Source: Oxyruncus cristatus
Lineage: Eukaryota; Chordata; Aves; Passeriformes; Cotingidae
Length of the DNA: 64,000 nucleotides
NCBI GenBank assembly: GCA_013399855.1
Contig: VXAY01007483.1
Coordinates: 573,074-637,073, forward strand
Direction of reading: 5' to 3'
In this document: in pieces, positions 25,346-38,066 of the stretch
Numbering within the stretch: the first letter of the stretch is position 1
Layout: the number at the start of each line of letters is the position of its first letter
Notes under the pieces: generated by a model
Seen by the model: only the letters and a program-made list of their open reading frames with translations
Database searches by the model: none
Told to the model about the DNA's origin: nothing
Translations under genes and position numbers: made by a program

Positions 25346-28300
25346 TGCAAAATAATTAGAGAGCAGTCTGGTCCAGATATCACTGAACCTTATGCGACAT
25401 ACTCCAACTACTTACAGTTATTACTTCAAGGGGCTATCACATAAATACTCCTACTGGTATGTTTTCCATAAGCAGAACTTTCACTGATGTAGTTTAGGAA
25501 AACGGATTTCCCTAGCACAGATTTTAAAAGGCTCCTTTGTGGAGGAGAACCTCTGAAACCCCCTCTCAGCCAGAACCCCTGTCTGCCTTAAGAGTAAACA
25601 GCCTGAAATGCTGGTGCATTATTGCTGGCTCATTAAGAAGCAAATTAGTTGTTTTTGTCTTTGTTTAGCAATGCTCAACAGGTACTTATTTTGACGCGGT
25701 TTTAATGTGCAAACACATTAAATTAACGTATTACATGGGTACAGGAAACATTTATTGGACAAAGGCCAATCCGGCAGCCTCACAGCAAAAATTATTATTT
25801 CTCTACTAAAGAATCAGATGTCAAATTACATAAGGCACTTTTCTACGTGTGCTTTTTTGCCAACCCCTTGTATCTGGCAAAAGCTGACAACTTTTCCTCC
25901 TTCTGGTTCCTATTTACAAGGTAGCCCAAACACCATTTATTGCAAAAATAAATAAAACCAATAAAAACAGTATACATGACAAAACAGCATGACCAGAGTT
26001 GACCTCCTCCCCTGTGTATACAACCAAACCATCACAATTGTGTGTGCAAAGTTCAAGAACAGCCTCTCTCATTTCTCTTCTCTCTATAGATAGAAAGCTA
26101 GTTCTATTAATAAACAGTCAGCCCAAATTAGCATTAATATTTATTTAGTTTAGACTTTTGGCCTTTAGTTTATATCAGCTTAGAAGTAAACAGAAAAAAT
26201 TACAATAATGGCAAATACAACAATGAAGCAGTAAAAATAACATGATGATGGATTAAAATATATTGTTCTAGTTGGGAGTCAACAGGGCAAGTGCTTTATA
26301 AAAATTATGTTTTCCTTTGACAAAATCAGTACAATACTTGCTGGTACAAGCAATAAAAAAAACCCTCCCATAAAACACTTCCGACTTCGCTTTCCATTTT
26401 AATGGCTGCAGGCGAAATTCAGAATACATTTGTCAAGTTGATATTATCAACACAACAGGGGTATGCCTGACTTGTTCTACATTTGTTCTGAAAGTTCACT
26501 TCAGAGGCCATCAGCCAAGAAAGAAGAACCCAGGAAACCAAAATCATTCCTAACCAGGCAGACGCAGGAATATATCTTCAAATATTTAAGAGAAGTTTCA
26601 GTAAATATTACCACGTATTACTCTGCAAGGCATCAATCACATTCAGTTTAACATTAAAGACCAACCAATCTGAAAATTAAAGGTGATTCGCACTCTCTCT
26701 TTGCTCAGTTTAATGAGACATCTGAGTCTGATCCGTGACAACTACTGCCAACATCTTTAACTTTTTTCCTGACATCTGAAATTGATTTCAAAGACAGATA
26801 CTGAGAAGGCAAGAACACTAGAGAAAAGGACATGAGAAAAGCACTGTAAAAGAGGAAATCAAATGTATAGCCCTAGCTTTCTTTTTGCCCCCCCCCCTTT
26901 GGTACTTGAAAATCATCTGCATCATTAAGCAACTGAATTTCCATTATGAATTCCTAAATGCATCTGAACCTCACTCTTGTGCCTTTGAAATGAATACCAG
27001 CCAAGTATATTCAAAACAATTCTTTGCTTTCACACATTGTTCATGTTCTATTTTTATTCACTTTGATAATACCTGGGCAAGGGTTTTTCATATATTAAAA
27101 GCCTGTTCTTTCATGAAAGTACATGCCTTTATACTTGTGTTTTGTTTTGTGGGGGGTTTTTTTCTGTTTTAATTTCCTAGATTCCTTCTTTTCCAGACTA
27201 AAATTTACAGAGAGGACAAATATATCATGGAGATTAAAAAAAAAAAAAAATCAACTGCTTGAACTGTGTCATTCTATAGTTTGCCCCTAGATGGAATGAA
27301 TGAAGGGTTGGTTGACCTGAGTGATAAAACCAACATTTATAAAATCATTTAAATGTCAAAAACAAGCCCAAATCCTTACTACCCATACCTGGGCTGAGAA
27401 TGTACTGAACCCTGTTCATTGAGGTTCTCCATTAAAAACCTCTAATGAAGACTATTGTAATAGGAATTACTGTATCATTTCATGGGTTTCAAGGATAACA
27501 CTGAATGGGTTTGGGCTGCTTATTTTTAATGAGGGCACAAAGATATCAGGGCAAGAAGCTTCACTTTGGCACCAATACAATGCTTGTAAGAGAGGGATCT
27601 CAACAGCTGTCCTGTACAGATGGTTGCTTTTACTTACAAAGCTTTGAACTGAAGAAAGATTAAATCTGTGGATGGGGGGGGACCTTTACCTTGCAGCTCT
27701 GCCTGCACAGTTGGCAGAGGAAAAACAGCTAAGATAAACAAGGCATTTATTATAATCTATCCTATGCACACAGTATTTCTTAAATGGACAAAACACCGTG
27801 TTTGACTTTTAGCAGCATGTGGTTCCCACTGAGCATCCTGGGATTCTTCTGGAAAAGAAATAAAATAGGAAATTCCTCGTCTTTGCTGTATTCCTGTCAG
27901 AACGTCCAGTGGTGGAAAAACCAGAAAACCCAAACAAATACATATTACACAGAGAGAAAGAATCTGAGGCAAAGTCAGAAGCAAGCAGTATAAAAGCAGA
28001 TACCCAGGCACTGCATGAGTAATGGTACCTGCCTGTGTTCCAAGGTAATTAATCCTATTTTTCATTGCTGGTTGAAAGTCTTGAAAGAGTCATTCCTGGA
28101 GAAAATGATGTTTTCTTTAAAACAAGGCAAAAGTGAGAAGGATTTGATTTGCTGTGTTGACATAACCTTAGCAAGCAGCAATAAACACTACTCAGTGAAA
28201 ATGTATTTGTATCAAGTTCACAAAGCTCAAACTACTGTTCTGAGCTGAGCTTTCCCCTATGGAAGCCAGTTTCCATGCTGCCTTTTTAAAGATCTTGGTG

Positions 28301-29065
28301 AATTCCTTGGTTTATTACAACTGTTTACTGCAAATTGCTGCCTGACAATAACTGTTCATGTGTCACAAGAGTATCCACATCAGTAACAGAGGTTTTATTG
28401 AGCCTTAAAATTGGATATCAATACATGAGATAAAGAAACTACAAAATCCATGGCAGCCATCGCACAATTTCCAGCCTTTTTACTGGTAAGGAGTGCTTCT
28501 AGTGCACGCAGAGGTTCCAAGGAAATATTAATTAATTATATTCTGGCAGCTATGTACTATTTGGAAGCCAAAATGGAAAGAATCTGAAAACTTTTACAGG
28601 GAAGATTTATTTTAAATTGCTCAAGAGAATTTGAGAGCTCTAAATTCTCTCAGGAGATTGAAAAGTGAAACCAATCTTTTGATTTTTATCAACCACATTT
28701 ACAAGAGAAATACTTTCTTACAGAAGAGAAGTGGAACAATAAAACACTACTGAAGCACAAAAAACCTCAAAATTCTGGAAGACAAGTTGAATTATTTGCA
28801 TATTCTCTGGAATTACAAATATTTCTGAAAACTCAGCACTGTGTGTTGCTCCTCATCTTCTTACAGTGAACAAATATAAAATGTACCCAACGAGCAGAGA
28901 GGGAGACGAGCACAAGTTTTGAAGCACGGTGTGTAGTTTTTGGCTCAGGGGGTCGATGTATTGGCAGAACTGATCTTTAACCCCTGAAACAAGAGAGTCT
29001 CAGTAGCAATTTCTTTTAATTTATGGTTACATTTCACCTGAGTAAGACCCCAAACTAATTGCTTT

Positions 29066-29440
29066 CGCAGCAGCTGCTGCAGGATGGCCACACACGAGCC
29101 CTCGCTTCTGTAAAACGCACTTGGAGGACTCAGTTTGTGGCATCAGCCTATCGACAAATGACTTCTGAAAACATGACAAGTTCGGGTTATGTCTCCGCGC
29201 ACATCCTGAAGGACACAAACCCCCATGGATCGCGTTTCTCCTCGCCTCCATCCCTCAAGGGAACGCGACTCATTTCACGATGGTCTGATTGCAAATCTTG
29301 CTGCCAAGTCCCCGTGCTGATGTAATTTGAAAACCTGAATCAAGAAACCACTCAAAAGTACGTTTTCTCCTCCTTGTTCAGTGAGAGAACACTGCCTCGG
29401 CGCTTCCACGTTTCCCCTCTGATCTGTTTAACTCCAACAC
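29066..29440. promoter_or_regulatory. CpG-retaining patch, possible intronic control element
   Basis: By eye there are 15 CpG dinucleotides between 29066 and 29314 and about five more to 29440, while flanking intron has very few. Retained CpGs suggest low germline methylation or recent GC-biased conversion. No TATA box, exon or transposon was recognised. The size is below a standard CpG island, so the regulatory reading is only a suggestion. Confidence 0.35.
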
Positions 29441-32400
29441 GCTTTTTGTAATGCCACTGTGCCTTCAGACACCAACTATCACCCTACAGGATGTATCCAA
29501 CAACCACGGCTGCTTCATCTATGGAGCAGCAGCCACCAGAGATCAGGTGCCCACTTCGCATCTCAGCACTTGCTGACACCTTCGAGAGAGAACTGAGAGA
29601 CACTTCTCACAGACAGACAGACCCACAGCAACTGTGCAAATAAAAAGAGCAATCTCCTCTTCTATTCTGAAGGTGTCATCAGGGATAAGATTATAAAGTA
29701 TTTATATCACACACTCCTAATAAACAGAGTTGGATCATTAAAGAAAATAAGCTTCATGAGTTCAAAATAAATCTTTGTACATCCTTTATTTTAAAACTGT
29801 CGGGCTCCATCTAAATCGAGGCAGTTTTTCATTTTTAATGGCAGCAGTGGTTCTGCCATATATTTCTCCATGCAAAAAACACTTCAACTATTAACTCTGG
29901 TTCAAGCTTCCCAAAAAAATTTTACCCTCAAGCACAGAGCAGCATAAAATATCTCGGCTCAAAATTCAAGCAACTAAGAAAAAGTTTGCTGCAGCCAGAT
30001 ATGCCTTATAAAAAGTAAACATATACAGGCAAAATAAATCGTAGTAGCTGTGCCATCATAATGATACAGGTTTATGTGTCATTATGATATTTATAGACAT
30101 TTAATGCTTTCATTCTTCTTAACACTTGCCCTCTACTCATTACCAAACACTGAAAACAGCCCTTTTTTTCCCTCTCATTTCTTTCATGGGAACCTTTGCT
30201 GGTCTAAACAAGCTATTTAGAGAAAATGTAGTAAGAGTTTAACAGTTCATGCTTCTCTCCACTGATACAATGATCAGAAGCTGCATAAATATGCATATTT
30301 ATCTCAGTGGACACATTAAGAATCCATTTATTATCAAAGAGTTGACACTAGAGATGAATTGATAGAGAAATAAATCTGCATGAATCAACATGTACATGGG
30401 GCTGTCACTCCTTGGAAGAAAACAGCAGGAAAACAGAAGATGCCTGAAAGATTCCCAAGTTTTGGAGAACGCGTGGGTAAAGCTGTAGGAAAACCAGCTC
30501 CACCAAGTTAAACTGCAAAGAAACAGAAGCTCAGCAGAGACACTGTGTAAGTTCGACACGAAAAAGGCACGGAAAGGGGGGACTGTGGAACAGGCTGGGT
30601 GAAATCAGGTTAGACAGACTCAGTGGAGAGCTGGAAAACAGAAAGGGAAGAATCTGAATCAGACTGTATCCCAAAGGAGGTACTTGTGTCTGAGATGAAA
30701 AGAGACCAAGAAACTTGAATTCTAAAAGGAACATTGTCTCAAATACTGAAAATATACTGCAACAGGGAGGAGTGTTGTGGTAAATTTTCACATGGATTTT
30801 GATTCTCTGTCTTGAATTCTCCTCAAATACACAACATACAACGTAATTTCTCTTTGCTTTAACCTGAGACCAGAACTTTGCATGGAAATTCCAAAATCCA
30901 AATAGGGTCTAGTAACTCAATTACGTTCTGTTCATGCTGTCTCCGGTTAAAAGAAAATGATGAAAAAGAGTATGTCTTTAAAAATCAGAGAAAAAACAAG
31001 CATTCATGAAATAGAAAATACAGATTTACAAAACTAAGTTATTTCTTATTTATACTTATTTCTTCAAACCGCACAGGCTGCCAGATGATATACACAGACA
31101 TCCATTAAGTACTTTAAATACAGCAACAACTAAAGGCAGACAGGTTGGAGTTTTTCGGTTGTTTTTTCCTCTCATTTATTTTCCCCACAGCTTCTATAGC
31201 CACTGGAAGCTACTCTGACCATTCCCTTCTCCCTAGCACACACCTTCAAATCCACCCCTGAAGACAGAATTTCCCACGTGACTGTAAACTGTTTCTAAAT
31301 TAGAGCCACAAACTGCACTGATACAAAATTCATTTCTTTAACCCCACTTGAAAAGCCAACTTTCCTCCCTCTTATCTCTCCTTGCCACCCAAATAATAGA
31401 TGACAGTCATCTGTTTTATGTTAGACTGTCATTCCCAGATCTCTCATGCTGATTCATTCTCAGTTTTCACAGCACAGGCACAAGTTGTCAGGAAGAGCTA
31501 TGCTGGCTGCATTTCCCATATGGAATCCAGCAGCTGGAGTTCACTCATTAGAGCAGGCAAAAAATCCTGATATAAATTAAGGAGAGCAAAACAACACAGT
31601 GACAAACACATCTTCCTTTACCCCAAGTACCACACTGAAAAGTGTGTCAAGCAAGTCCAGTGTTCTGTCTGCCAGGCAATCAGTAAAGCCCAGTTATCTA
31701 TGGGGATGCTGGTGCCTATGAAATCCCCCTGTTTGCAAACTCCAATAATCCCAGAGTCTTCCCCTTCATTCCTGACTCCCCAAATAGCATTAGCTCAGCC
31801 CCACACATATTCACCAGGTCCCCTCCACCTCCATCCCTCAAACTCCAGTTTGCTTCTACCTTTGGCAAATGCTCACCTAGTTGTTTTCCTGGCTGTAGGT
31901 TATGCTTAAACAAATCCAATTGTCTAATTTTTTTTCAACTGAACTATCAACTTTAACAGCTCAGACAAATCCCTTCCTATGAAGGCTTTTATCCTTAAGA
32001 TAATCAACTTTCTGTTGGTAACATTTAAACGGTCTGGAATACTCCACAAGTGATACTGAGCTAATGAGCTGCTTCCAAGCTTCACTTCCTCAGTGGTATT
32101 TTAAAATCAAACTTTTTAATTCATGTCAAGGAATTTCCTGAATTTTAATGGTTTAATCAAGTAGCGTGGGATTCCCTTCACAGTTTGGATTTTGTTGCTT
32201 CCGTAAAAAGACCTATTTTAAAGCAAGGTTTCAGGAGTTTAAGCATTATCATAGCAATGACAAAAATCTAATTCAGCATCATTTTGTTTCAGAAGGGAAA
32301 ACTGCCTGCAGCAAGGAAGTGTATTAAAAGGGGCAGAAAGGTTAAACAGCAGGATAGAGAAAGCCAGGAAGAAAAGGTCCTTCAAAACATCAAAGTTCAA

Positions 32401-32458
32401 AAGATAGAAAAAAAAAATAGCTCAAAGCCTTGTGTGATAAATGTGAAAAAATACAGTA

Positions 32459-32581
32459 CCCCCTTCCCTCTCACCCCCCCCAAGCAAAAAAACTTCAAAG
32501 AAAAACTTTATAAGGACCAAAAAAACCAACACCAACAAAACACAACCCCCCCAAAAAAATACCCACAAAAAAAACCCCTTA
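32459..32581. repeat. A/C-rich low-complexity tract
   Basis: Alternating C runs (seven or eight C) and A runs for about 120 bases. The 142-codon Lys-rich plus-strand frame across it is a composition artefact. Confidence 0.8.
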
Positions 32582-35500
32582 CACATGTAGTTTTTCATAT
32601 CCATTTGGAAATTCTATATATATTACAGAATAGACCACTTCATCACCAGTTAATGCTTCATTTAAAAGGAAAAGGGACTTCAGCTCAAATAATTATCACG
32701 ACCATTGACTGAATGTTTGATGTTAAACAGCACATTGTAAGACTATTCAAATATTTTACGAGAATTATTTAAATATAGATATTTGAAAACTGGTGAGCCA
32801 CCTGCATTTAAATTCTTGTGTCTGTGAACAAGTTTAGCAAAGGACTCTCCCATTCTAAGTTTATCGTGACAATTCAAGAATTCTATAAACCTGGAAACTG
32901 CAGTAGATTTTATCATGTGCCACAATACCACAAAGTTTAAACAAAAGGCAGCTCAATTTGGCTTCTGCAAGAAGCACAATGGATACCGTTTGATCCAGGG
33001 AACAGAGAATCATCCAAAGAACTCTTTGCATTACTCAGGAGTGGTTTTAGTGCTAAATGGCCAGAAGAACTAAAAGAACTAAATTTGAAGACTGTCTGAT
33101 AAGCTCTGAAGCCAGGGATCAGATCCTGAGCTCCACTTCACATTTTCACTCTGTCCTTCAACACAAAGGACATGTGTGAGCTTTAGCATGAAGAAGTTCT
33201 ACTGTAGTTCTGTATTTCTCTTGTAATAATCTATATATACATATTAAAAATGTTAGTACTGCAAACAGATTTACCATGGAGAACACTAAGTTTGGCATTA
33301 TTCCTCAGTTTGCCACTCCTTCCTTTTCTAATCTTTTTCATTAAATGGATCAGTTTACTCTAGAAAAAGCAATCTGTATTTGATGTAGTTTTTGTTGTTC
33401 TTTTTCTTCCAAGAACAAGCATCTGGATATTAAAATGCAATGCACCTATAGTTTATTTAGGTGGAATCATCTGTGCTGGGAGCTCTCACTGGGAAGAGAG
33501 TTCTTAGATGAGTCATCACTTGTACCTTAGCTGACCAAAAACCAGCATTGCTCCATTGCCAAATAGATCAAATATGCAAGATAGAAACCATGAAAAAGTA
33601 GCACATCAATACAGAAACAAACAGAACTGTCCTTTAAATATGAAACAGAGGAAAATGCACTCTACTTCAGAGAGATATTGATCTTTGGAACACTGATGGC
33701 AAAGTGTCCAAGCACCTTTAAATAAAGGAAGCCTTCAATGAAATTCCTGGTCGATTTTTTCTTTAAAAAAATCAAAAAAAAAAAATCACAGAATAAAAGC
33801 TCTAAGGCCACGCATGATGAATTGGTAAAAACTTCTGATGGATGTAGCATATATTTGTGGATCACAAGATTTAATGTAAGAATTGTAAAACAGTATGTCC
33901 GATAAGAGGCAGATTCCCAAACATCAGATACAAGAGCCCAGATTTATTGCCAGCCCCCACCCTCATCATACATCTCCTTTGTCAAGCTTTAGCCATGACT
34001 GGAGCCTTGGCCTTGGAATTGTGTTAGTAATCAGACACAATGCTGGGAGGGACACTCAGAGTTCACTGATTAGAAAGGAAACACGCAGGGAACAGCATTC
34101 CCAAACCAAGTGCTTCACTATCCCAGGCAAAAGAGTTGAAAATAGTTTGCTTAAGGGTAAATCCAAAGAGCTGGCAAAGGAAGATCACGGCATGAAAAGG
34201 ATCTGGACCTGTTAATTGTGGGGTTTATGTTTCCTGGTTCTTGTTGTGTGCGCTCTGTACCTTTAGAGCAATGAGTAATTAATGCTTTGTTTGGTGACTG
34301 GGTTTGGATCATTGTCACCATGTTGCTGATCAGAGACCCAACAGGGAAACAGCTTGTGGATGCTCAACTGGGCATGTGGTACTAAAACAACTGGAAAAAA
34401 ACCCATCCAAAGCATTGTGTGTCTAGGAAAATGGGTACAGAAGTTTGAGCTGAAGTGGGAAGAAAGGAAGGATCACTCAAAGTATGCAATAAGGGGAATC
34501 TGAAAGTTTAAGAACATTTCACCCATCGTCATGACACTCCTAATGAGGAAAGACCCAGAACTAACACAATAATTCTCTCGGCACTACAGTCAGAGAACCC
34601 TTTGAATAGAATTATCTTATGAAAATACTAAATTTAAAGCCCATCTTCCCTGTCCAAACTACCAAGGGGGATAAAAAAATGCTTAAAAAGGCCTGGAGGT
34701 CTCCTAGGCCATTTCATTCAATTTTGTAGCACAGTTTTTGAGGAAGGATATGCTGCCATTACAATTAAGCAAGCTACTTTTCCTAGTTTATTATTTATGA
34801 TTTTAATATAAGACTTAAGAGTTGCACAATATAGTTGCAATCCATATCCTTGTATCATCCTGTCTTACAAAGCACAATTGTTGAAGTGTTTAGCAATTTA
34901 CCACTTCGAATTATATTACAAATTCGCCTGGAAGTTGGTTCTTATACTTTGATCTAAAACTATTACCCAAGTCTTGTACAATGTAATTAAATAAATTAAA
35001 CCAGCCCTTGGGGACCTTTTGCTCTAAAATGAAATTTCAGATCCAAGAGTGCCTGTAACCTTTACTGTAACCATGTCTAAAACATTACTTGTAATTTCAC
35101 AACTAATCAGATCTTGACAGAAAGGCAGACACTTGTTGATGCAACCCCTCCTTCCTGATATCCCCAAGGATAAATTTACTACATCATGATTGAAACAAAT
35201 CCTCTCCTATCAGAGCCCATATTTTAAACAGGCTTCTGGAATATTGCTGCTCACTTGTAACCCAGGGATATCACTCATCCCCCACCCCCACCGCTGGACT
35301 GGTCAGCTCACCGAGAAAATTCATGTTTTTTGACATATAACATTTTTCTTTCAATTCAGATGACAAAGATCAGGCTGACTGCAACACCCACGTTAGCAGT
35401 GACCAGCCACGGTAAGTCAGTACCAGGAAAGGTGCAGTTGAAGCACCAGTGGAAAAGGCCACATTTAACATGGATCACTGACATAGTGAACGAAAGCAAG

Positions 35501-36744
35501 TGTTTTTAATCCTACCTCTCAAAAAAAAAAAAATAAAATCAATAATCACTAAGTGGAGAGCAAGAATTAACTGGACAGACAGCACCTTATGTGTCATTAT
35601 GAAAATATGTAATCAAAATCTGTGCAAAAAGCTACACTCACAAAGAATGTAAGCACACAACAAAATATGGGCTCACGACAACCACAAGAAGCAGTCACAA
35701 CCGGTAAAAAACTCCACCCCTTGGTTCACCGACCAGAGCTCTCAACACAGTATGCTACCCTGAGTAGGGTCTGTGATTTGAGCAGTTTGCACACAGAACA
35801 AACAGGTGATAACCCAACCAGTTGAATGTTAAGCCTGGTGCCTCGATTCCTCCCCCCAGAAGTTCTTCGGAGAAGCTCCAGCTGAGCTGGGACACAGCAC
35901 AGGGGCTGGGCATGACACTGTCAGTTCAGCATCTCCTAAAGGCAGAACTGGGACCATCCCCTGTCGGAGTTGTTAGTGCAGCCTCTGATGTTATTTGCTC
36001 CTACTGACACATCAGAGTTTAAAGCCTGTCAGTGGCCATTGATCAAACACAAGGATTTTTTTAAACCTGGATATCACTGGCCAAAAACCTGCCAGTCAGA
36101 GATCGCTGCTCGAGACTTTGCATCCTTTGCTTTGCCTGTTTCTCCTTGTTAGAAGGTCTTTTGTATGAACGACATTGAGCAGGAGAATGTTCTGCCATCT
36201 GAAAAATTTGCAATTTTGTCCACAGCAATAGGACCATCATCTCCCAAGGGTCACCTCCCACCTCCCTGTCTCCGCCTGACAGTCCCTGAGCTCCGACATC
36301 AGCAAAACATTTGCCTTCAAGGTGTCCCTGCTCAAGGTGGTTCTGCAATTACATAAGTACCAGTTGTGCTCCTTGGAGCTCTGTAACAGTACAAGCTGAT
36401 CTCTCACCCAGTATCTTACCTTCCTTTTCTGCCAGTTAGGCAATAGTTTGAAAAGTACAATAACTCTTCCACAGTCGGCTGGACAGCTCATAGGTTTTAC
36501 CTTAAGTATTAGGTACTTAGCTAAGCTGAATCTTCAGTGATCATTTGATTGTACCTAAAGACAGAATTATCAATAAAAAGGTATTGTACAAAAAGAGTCC
36601 CTATGGAGGCCCAAGGAAAGTGTCCTAATGCAGCTATTTTTGTTCTTTCCAGCTACAGAAATAACACACTATCCATTCTGAAACACAAAGGTAACCAAGG
36701 AAGCATTATGCTGTTTGCAAAAGGTTCACTTCCCTAGAGCAAAG

Positions 36745-36780
36745 TATTATTACTATCATTATAATTATTATTATTATTTA
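36745..36780. repeat. (ATT)n microsatellite
   Basis: Imperfect ATT/TTA trinucleotide repeat ending attattattattta. Confidence 0.9.
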
Positions 36781-37344
36781 ATTTCACTACTTCTGTATAT
36801 TTAGCTTTGAAAGCAACACCACACAGCGTCAAATCTTTCCTGATGAAAAACGAGCCTGTAACAAGAGCTACAAATGAAGAGATATTAAGAAAACATTAAT
36901 TTCTCCATGTGAGTACTTTCAAAGGTCATCTCTGTTTTATTCATTTCTCGAAGCATGATCCTGCCTTGTCCAAAACAGCTCAAGCCTCTATCTCATTTAT
37001 TTGGTTTTCTTACAGACTAGGAAAAATATAATGCTACACTAATTTGATGTCTCTAGCAGATGAATCAGTCTGAAGAGCATCACTAATTATAATAAAAGTA
37101 TGCTCATTAATAATATTATGCATTTTCATGCATAACTGAATTTTAATTTTTCAAAAGCATACTCCAAAGAATACAGTTACAGTGACTCTCTATGAAAACC
37201 ACAGTACGGTATCAATGCAGAATCTCTAAATGCATTGGGGGAAGGCAAATATAAACATATGGATTTGTTGCTCTAGAGACAGAAAACTACAGAGCAAGCA
37301 CACAGCCAACCAATACATCCAGGAAAACAGGTAATTTATCTCAA

Positions 37345-37372
37345 TGTGTGTATATATATGTATATATATCTA
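37345..37372. repeat. (TA)/(TG) dinucleotide repeat
   Basis: tgtgtgtatatatatgtata and continuation; simple repeat in intron 1. Confidence 0.85.
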
Positions 37373-37927
37373 TAAACAACAGCATCCACTCAAAACCCTC
37401 TCGCCAAGCTCTGAAGTTTGCTTATGCCAGCCACTGCATTTAACAGCTGGGGGTACTGACAATCTTACTTATTTTGCAATAGAGAAACAGAAATTATCCC
37501 AGTTTCTACATTGTTGTCATCTCATGTTTGTCCACACAGCGACCTAAAATTCTGAGATGTACCAAGTGTAATAAGAAGAGTTAGAAGAGGCTTTTTGATC
37601 TCCCAGCTCCCTGCTCCACCCAGAGCAAAGCTCCAGAAGCAATGACATTTCACCCAAGAGCCAATGAACCAGGAGACCCCGGTATCTGCAGCCTTCCCTT
37701 TGTAGATATGATTCAATATGACATAGCTCACTAGGAATTCAAGACCTGCATGAAATAACTGCTGTTTCTTACTTACAAATCCATTAAATGGGTAAAAAGT
37801 GACTTAAACCACTGAGTCTCACAGGGGTTATTTTGTATCTACCAAGTGATCTTTTACTCACAGGGTAACAGCAGGCAACAAGATGCAGAAATTTCGGTGT
37901 CTGTTCCCTCGTTCTCCAGGGGCCTGG

Positions 37928-38066
37928 TGCCTCTGTGTGACTTTGTACAGGTTATAACCTCTCTGGATTTCATTTACCCATCTCTAAAATGTGAATAATG
38001 CTTAACTTCCTCCTGGGAATTCTGTGGAGGCTTAGAATATTAATCCTGGTAAAGTGCTTTGAAATC
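37928..38066 (+). mobile_element. MIR-family (CORE-SINE) remnant
   Basis: The order of landmarks matches MIR: tgcctctgtgtgactttgta, ggttataacctctctggatt, catttacccatctctaaaat, gtgaataatgcttaac, then gtggaggcttagaatat and ggtaaagtgctttgaaatc. MIR is an ancient tRNA-derived SINE shared across amniotes, so this copy should predate birds. The exact subfamily and the 5' boundary are uncertain; the tRNA-like head is not clearly preserved. Confidence 0.7.

Noticed and set aside
32284..32712. Lys-rich 142-codon frame
   Set aside because: Produced by A/C-rich low-complexity DNA; no complexity or homology expected.
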